Shown piece by piece: positions 61,528-64,000 of a stretch of 64,000 bases of DNA. Position numbers and translations under genes: made by a program. Positions within the stretch are counted from its first letter, which is position 1, and the number at the start of each line of letters is the position of its first letter. Under the pieces are notes generated by a model that had not been told where the DNA came from, searched no databases, and saw only the letters and a program-made list of their open reading frames with translations. This stretch comes from Sialis fuliginosa (Eukaryota; Arthropoda; Insecta; Megaloptera; Sialidae). Location: NCBI GenBank assembly GCA_961205875.1, contig OY540815.1, positions 15,995,638-16,059,637 of the forward strand, written 5' to 3'.

Positions 61528-64000
61528 CTAAAAAAAATAATAAGTTTTTATAGTAAATAATTATTGAACCTTAAGACGGTGAAATACTTGACTATTATAT
61601 AATAACATTTGACTCGTATTTTTTTATTGTGCTTGAATATAAAATTAAAAGAATGCTTTTTTTCTAAGGTTTTGAATTACGGAACATAGGAAAATCAATG
61701 TTATTGCAGTGACATGTAAATATTTACCTACTCTATTGTTCATATTACAATAAACACATTTTTACTTCTAATTTGAAGATTTATACAATCTTGCTATTAT
61801 TTTTATTGTTATACACACTAAAATAAGTTCAAAAGAATATTTCTTTAAAATGGAGAATATAGGATTATTGGATTATTTTATAACTTTATTAATTTAATTT
61901 TAATTTTTATGAGCCTGGGGTAGTCTGGATTGCGGCCGAGATGCTCCGGCGCGGCATTTGTTCTTCAGTTCTCGCGTTATTAATAATATTTTACCGTATA
62001 TAACTTATTTAAAATTATTTCCTAAACTAAAAGACCAAATTGGATGCTGTCAAGGGCAAATTATATAATGTTTTGCAGGTCATATGTCCATGTAAACAAA
62101 ACCCAAATATTTTTAATTTTCTTTGTAACATAAAAGCAGTCATTGTGGCTTAAATATAAAAGTTAGATATATGGTAAGACGGACTTTATTTCAGATCTTT
62201 TGAGTCTACACAATTATTTTGTTCAATATTCAACGGTTTAGGCAGTGTATTATAAAAGAGCACGCTGGCAGCAAACTTTTTTCCGACTTTATCATCACTG
62301 CTTATTTCTTGTTACGTAACAAAATATACCCTATAACCTGGCCAGAGAACATATCTATGAATTTAAAAAAAAAACACGTAAATTGGATAAGTGGTTCTCA
62401 AGTTATAAACGCACGAACGGACAGACAGACAGAGAGACGTTTAACTTTATAAACATTAATGATAAATACCGCATGCTTGTATTTATTGCTTTATTATCAT
62501 TCACTTCTTACAGTTATTAAAAACATAAAATACGACTTAAAAACCCTTCATAGAGTTAAATTTAAAAAAGTTCTATCTTTCCACAATTTTTCATGAAAAT
62601 GTTATCAAATATACATTACAAGCTATACCCTTATAACTATCGAAAAAAAACTCTCTACAAACATTATTCATGATGTAGCGCATATATTTTCCTGAAAAAT
62701 ATCAAGCATAATGTGAACATTGAGTATCTAAATCAAACTAAAATATGGTCGATATAACGCAAACTAAATTTCACTTCAGAACTCGTTGAATTCTATTATC
62801 GTAAAATTCAATACTAACATAATTCAGTTAGTTCGTAGATGCGTCCACTACACGAAAATTGAAATGTTCAAATTGTGGTCTGGGTAACTTATCATATTTA
62901 CTTTTCATTAAATTACCAGCATTTCGAAAAATCATAAAAACATTTAGTTTATTTTTATATATGTAACTATATAGAAAAAACTTGTATAACAACTCAAATG
63001 TTTAAGGGCCGTTATTCCCACAGAAAAATATACAAAATTTAACCAGAAGTTAAAAAAACACATAGAGTTTTATTCCATATAATATTATCATACATTTTTT
63101 TTAAATCCAAATGTTGAGAATCTTAACCGACATCCTATAAAAACATCTCAGTATTATAAGCCATCAATAATATTTATACAACTAAAATACATATATTTTG
63201 CTTTATTTATTTAATATATGTATAAAGAAAGACCTTTTGAATTATATAAAATATTTATACACTCCTACGTACAAAATTTCGATAAGTATATTAACATTAC
63301 CAACTACTTCAAATGTTCGTATATGTACAGGATGTGGCTTTTTTTATAGGATGGGGATTTTATTTCAGTTACTTCGCGCGCTCAGTACGCAATTTTTTTT
63401 ATTATGAAATAGAATGATATATTTTCACATAAAACATTTTTTTTTTTAATAACACATGGAGAAAAATATATTTTTTATTAAAAATTACAGTTGCCTATTA
63501 AAAATTTCAATTTTGTATCAAAAATACTATTAGTTTTAACATGTACGCAAATTCAGCGACTTTCACAATCTCCATTGTAATTTTTATAATACGCAATTTT
63601 TACTATATTCGTAAATTCATTTATATGATTCATTTAAATAATTCTTCTTAAGTTGAATTATCTGTTAAATGCTATACAATTATTTCATTTCAATTGTTAG
63701 TACATTTTTCTATCCGATACTTAAATTTTTATTAAAATATAATACAATAAATATTAATTATATTTATAGTATATTTTTTATTGGTATAACAAATTAAACT
63801 ATACCAATAATATAGATTTCGATCCTGCACGCAAAAATTACTATTCATATTGTAATTTTAGTAACACGTGACATGTTTATTGTATAGAAATATACGCAAG
63901 TTAACTATCATCAGTACTGTGTTTTCAGTTTTCTTTTATAAGTAGAAGATTTTAAACATTAATATGGAAGAATTACAAAATTATCTCCCGTTTTAAAAAT
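61528..64000 (-). other. MARS2 upstream intron, right edge of window
   Basis: AT-rich sequence with one non-LTR tail (62200-62460). No upstream MARS2 exon was found, so the N-terminal exons lie beyond 64000. Confidence 0.65.
62200..62460 (+). repeat. Non-LTR-like 3' tail fragment
   Basis: AGTGGTTCTCAAGTTATAAA then GGACAGACAGACAGAGAGAC resembles RTE/SINE tails. The 77-codon ORF here is part of it. Confidence 0.5.

Noticed and set aside
1-64000. CRISPR arrays, tRNA or rRNA genes
   Set aside because: No regularly spaced short repeats with unique spacers, no cloverleaf with TTCGANTC-type arm, and no rRNA core motifs were seen on either strand.

Overview
The window is AT-rich, intron-dominated animal nuclear DNA, almost certainly from an insect. 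The order could not be settled from sequence alone. There are no operons, Shine-Dalgarno sites or long bacterial-type ORFs. Coding sequence appears only as short, GC-richer exons with GT..AG borders and compatible phases, separated by kilobases of degraded transposon sequence.

Three transcription units are supported. (1) On the + strand, the last three coding exons (1176-1357, 12395-12735, 17507-17618) of a D1-like dopamine receptor, best matched to Dop1R1/DopR. They cover the end of TM5, the third intracellular loop, TM6, TM7, helix 8 and the C-terminal tail; earlier exons lie left of the window. (2) On the - strand, the last three coding exons (61527-61307, 39751-39572, 33461-33055) of mitochondrial methionyl-tRNA synthetase (MARS2 type). 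They run from the [10 protein letters not shown] and KMSKT motifs to the stop; the N-terminal exons lie right of the window. The two genes converge, 15.4 kb apart. (3) Inside the 21.5 kb MARS2 intron, on the same strand, is a compact candidate gene of three exons (49649-49625, 47646-47567, 45183-44965). It has matching splice phases, a GC-rich 5' region and a poly(A) signal 32 nt after the stop. It would encode about 107 residues that I do not recognise, and it is the most interesting candidate new gene here. A weaker two-exon micro-ORF (55911-55818 and 52522-52443) is also listed.

The rest is mostly transposon debris. It includes a 7-copy family of TA-flanked MITEs with AGGTACTGGCACCAG termini, a hAT/SPIN-like element with a perfect 8-bp target duplication (45301-45644), and several long foldback elements (7908-8729, 17909-19364, 20541-21252, 56000-56802). 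It also includes a Harbinger-like MITE (48552-48794), three MITEs sharing a CCATTTTAAT terminal motif, and truncated non-LTR-like tails ending in GACAGACAGAC-type runs. No tRNA, rRNA, CRISPR, intact transposase or intact reverse transcriptase was seen.

All homology calls come from memory of the protein families; no search was run.
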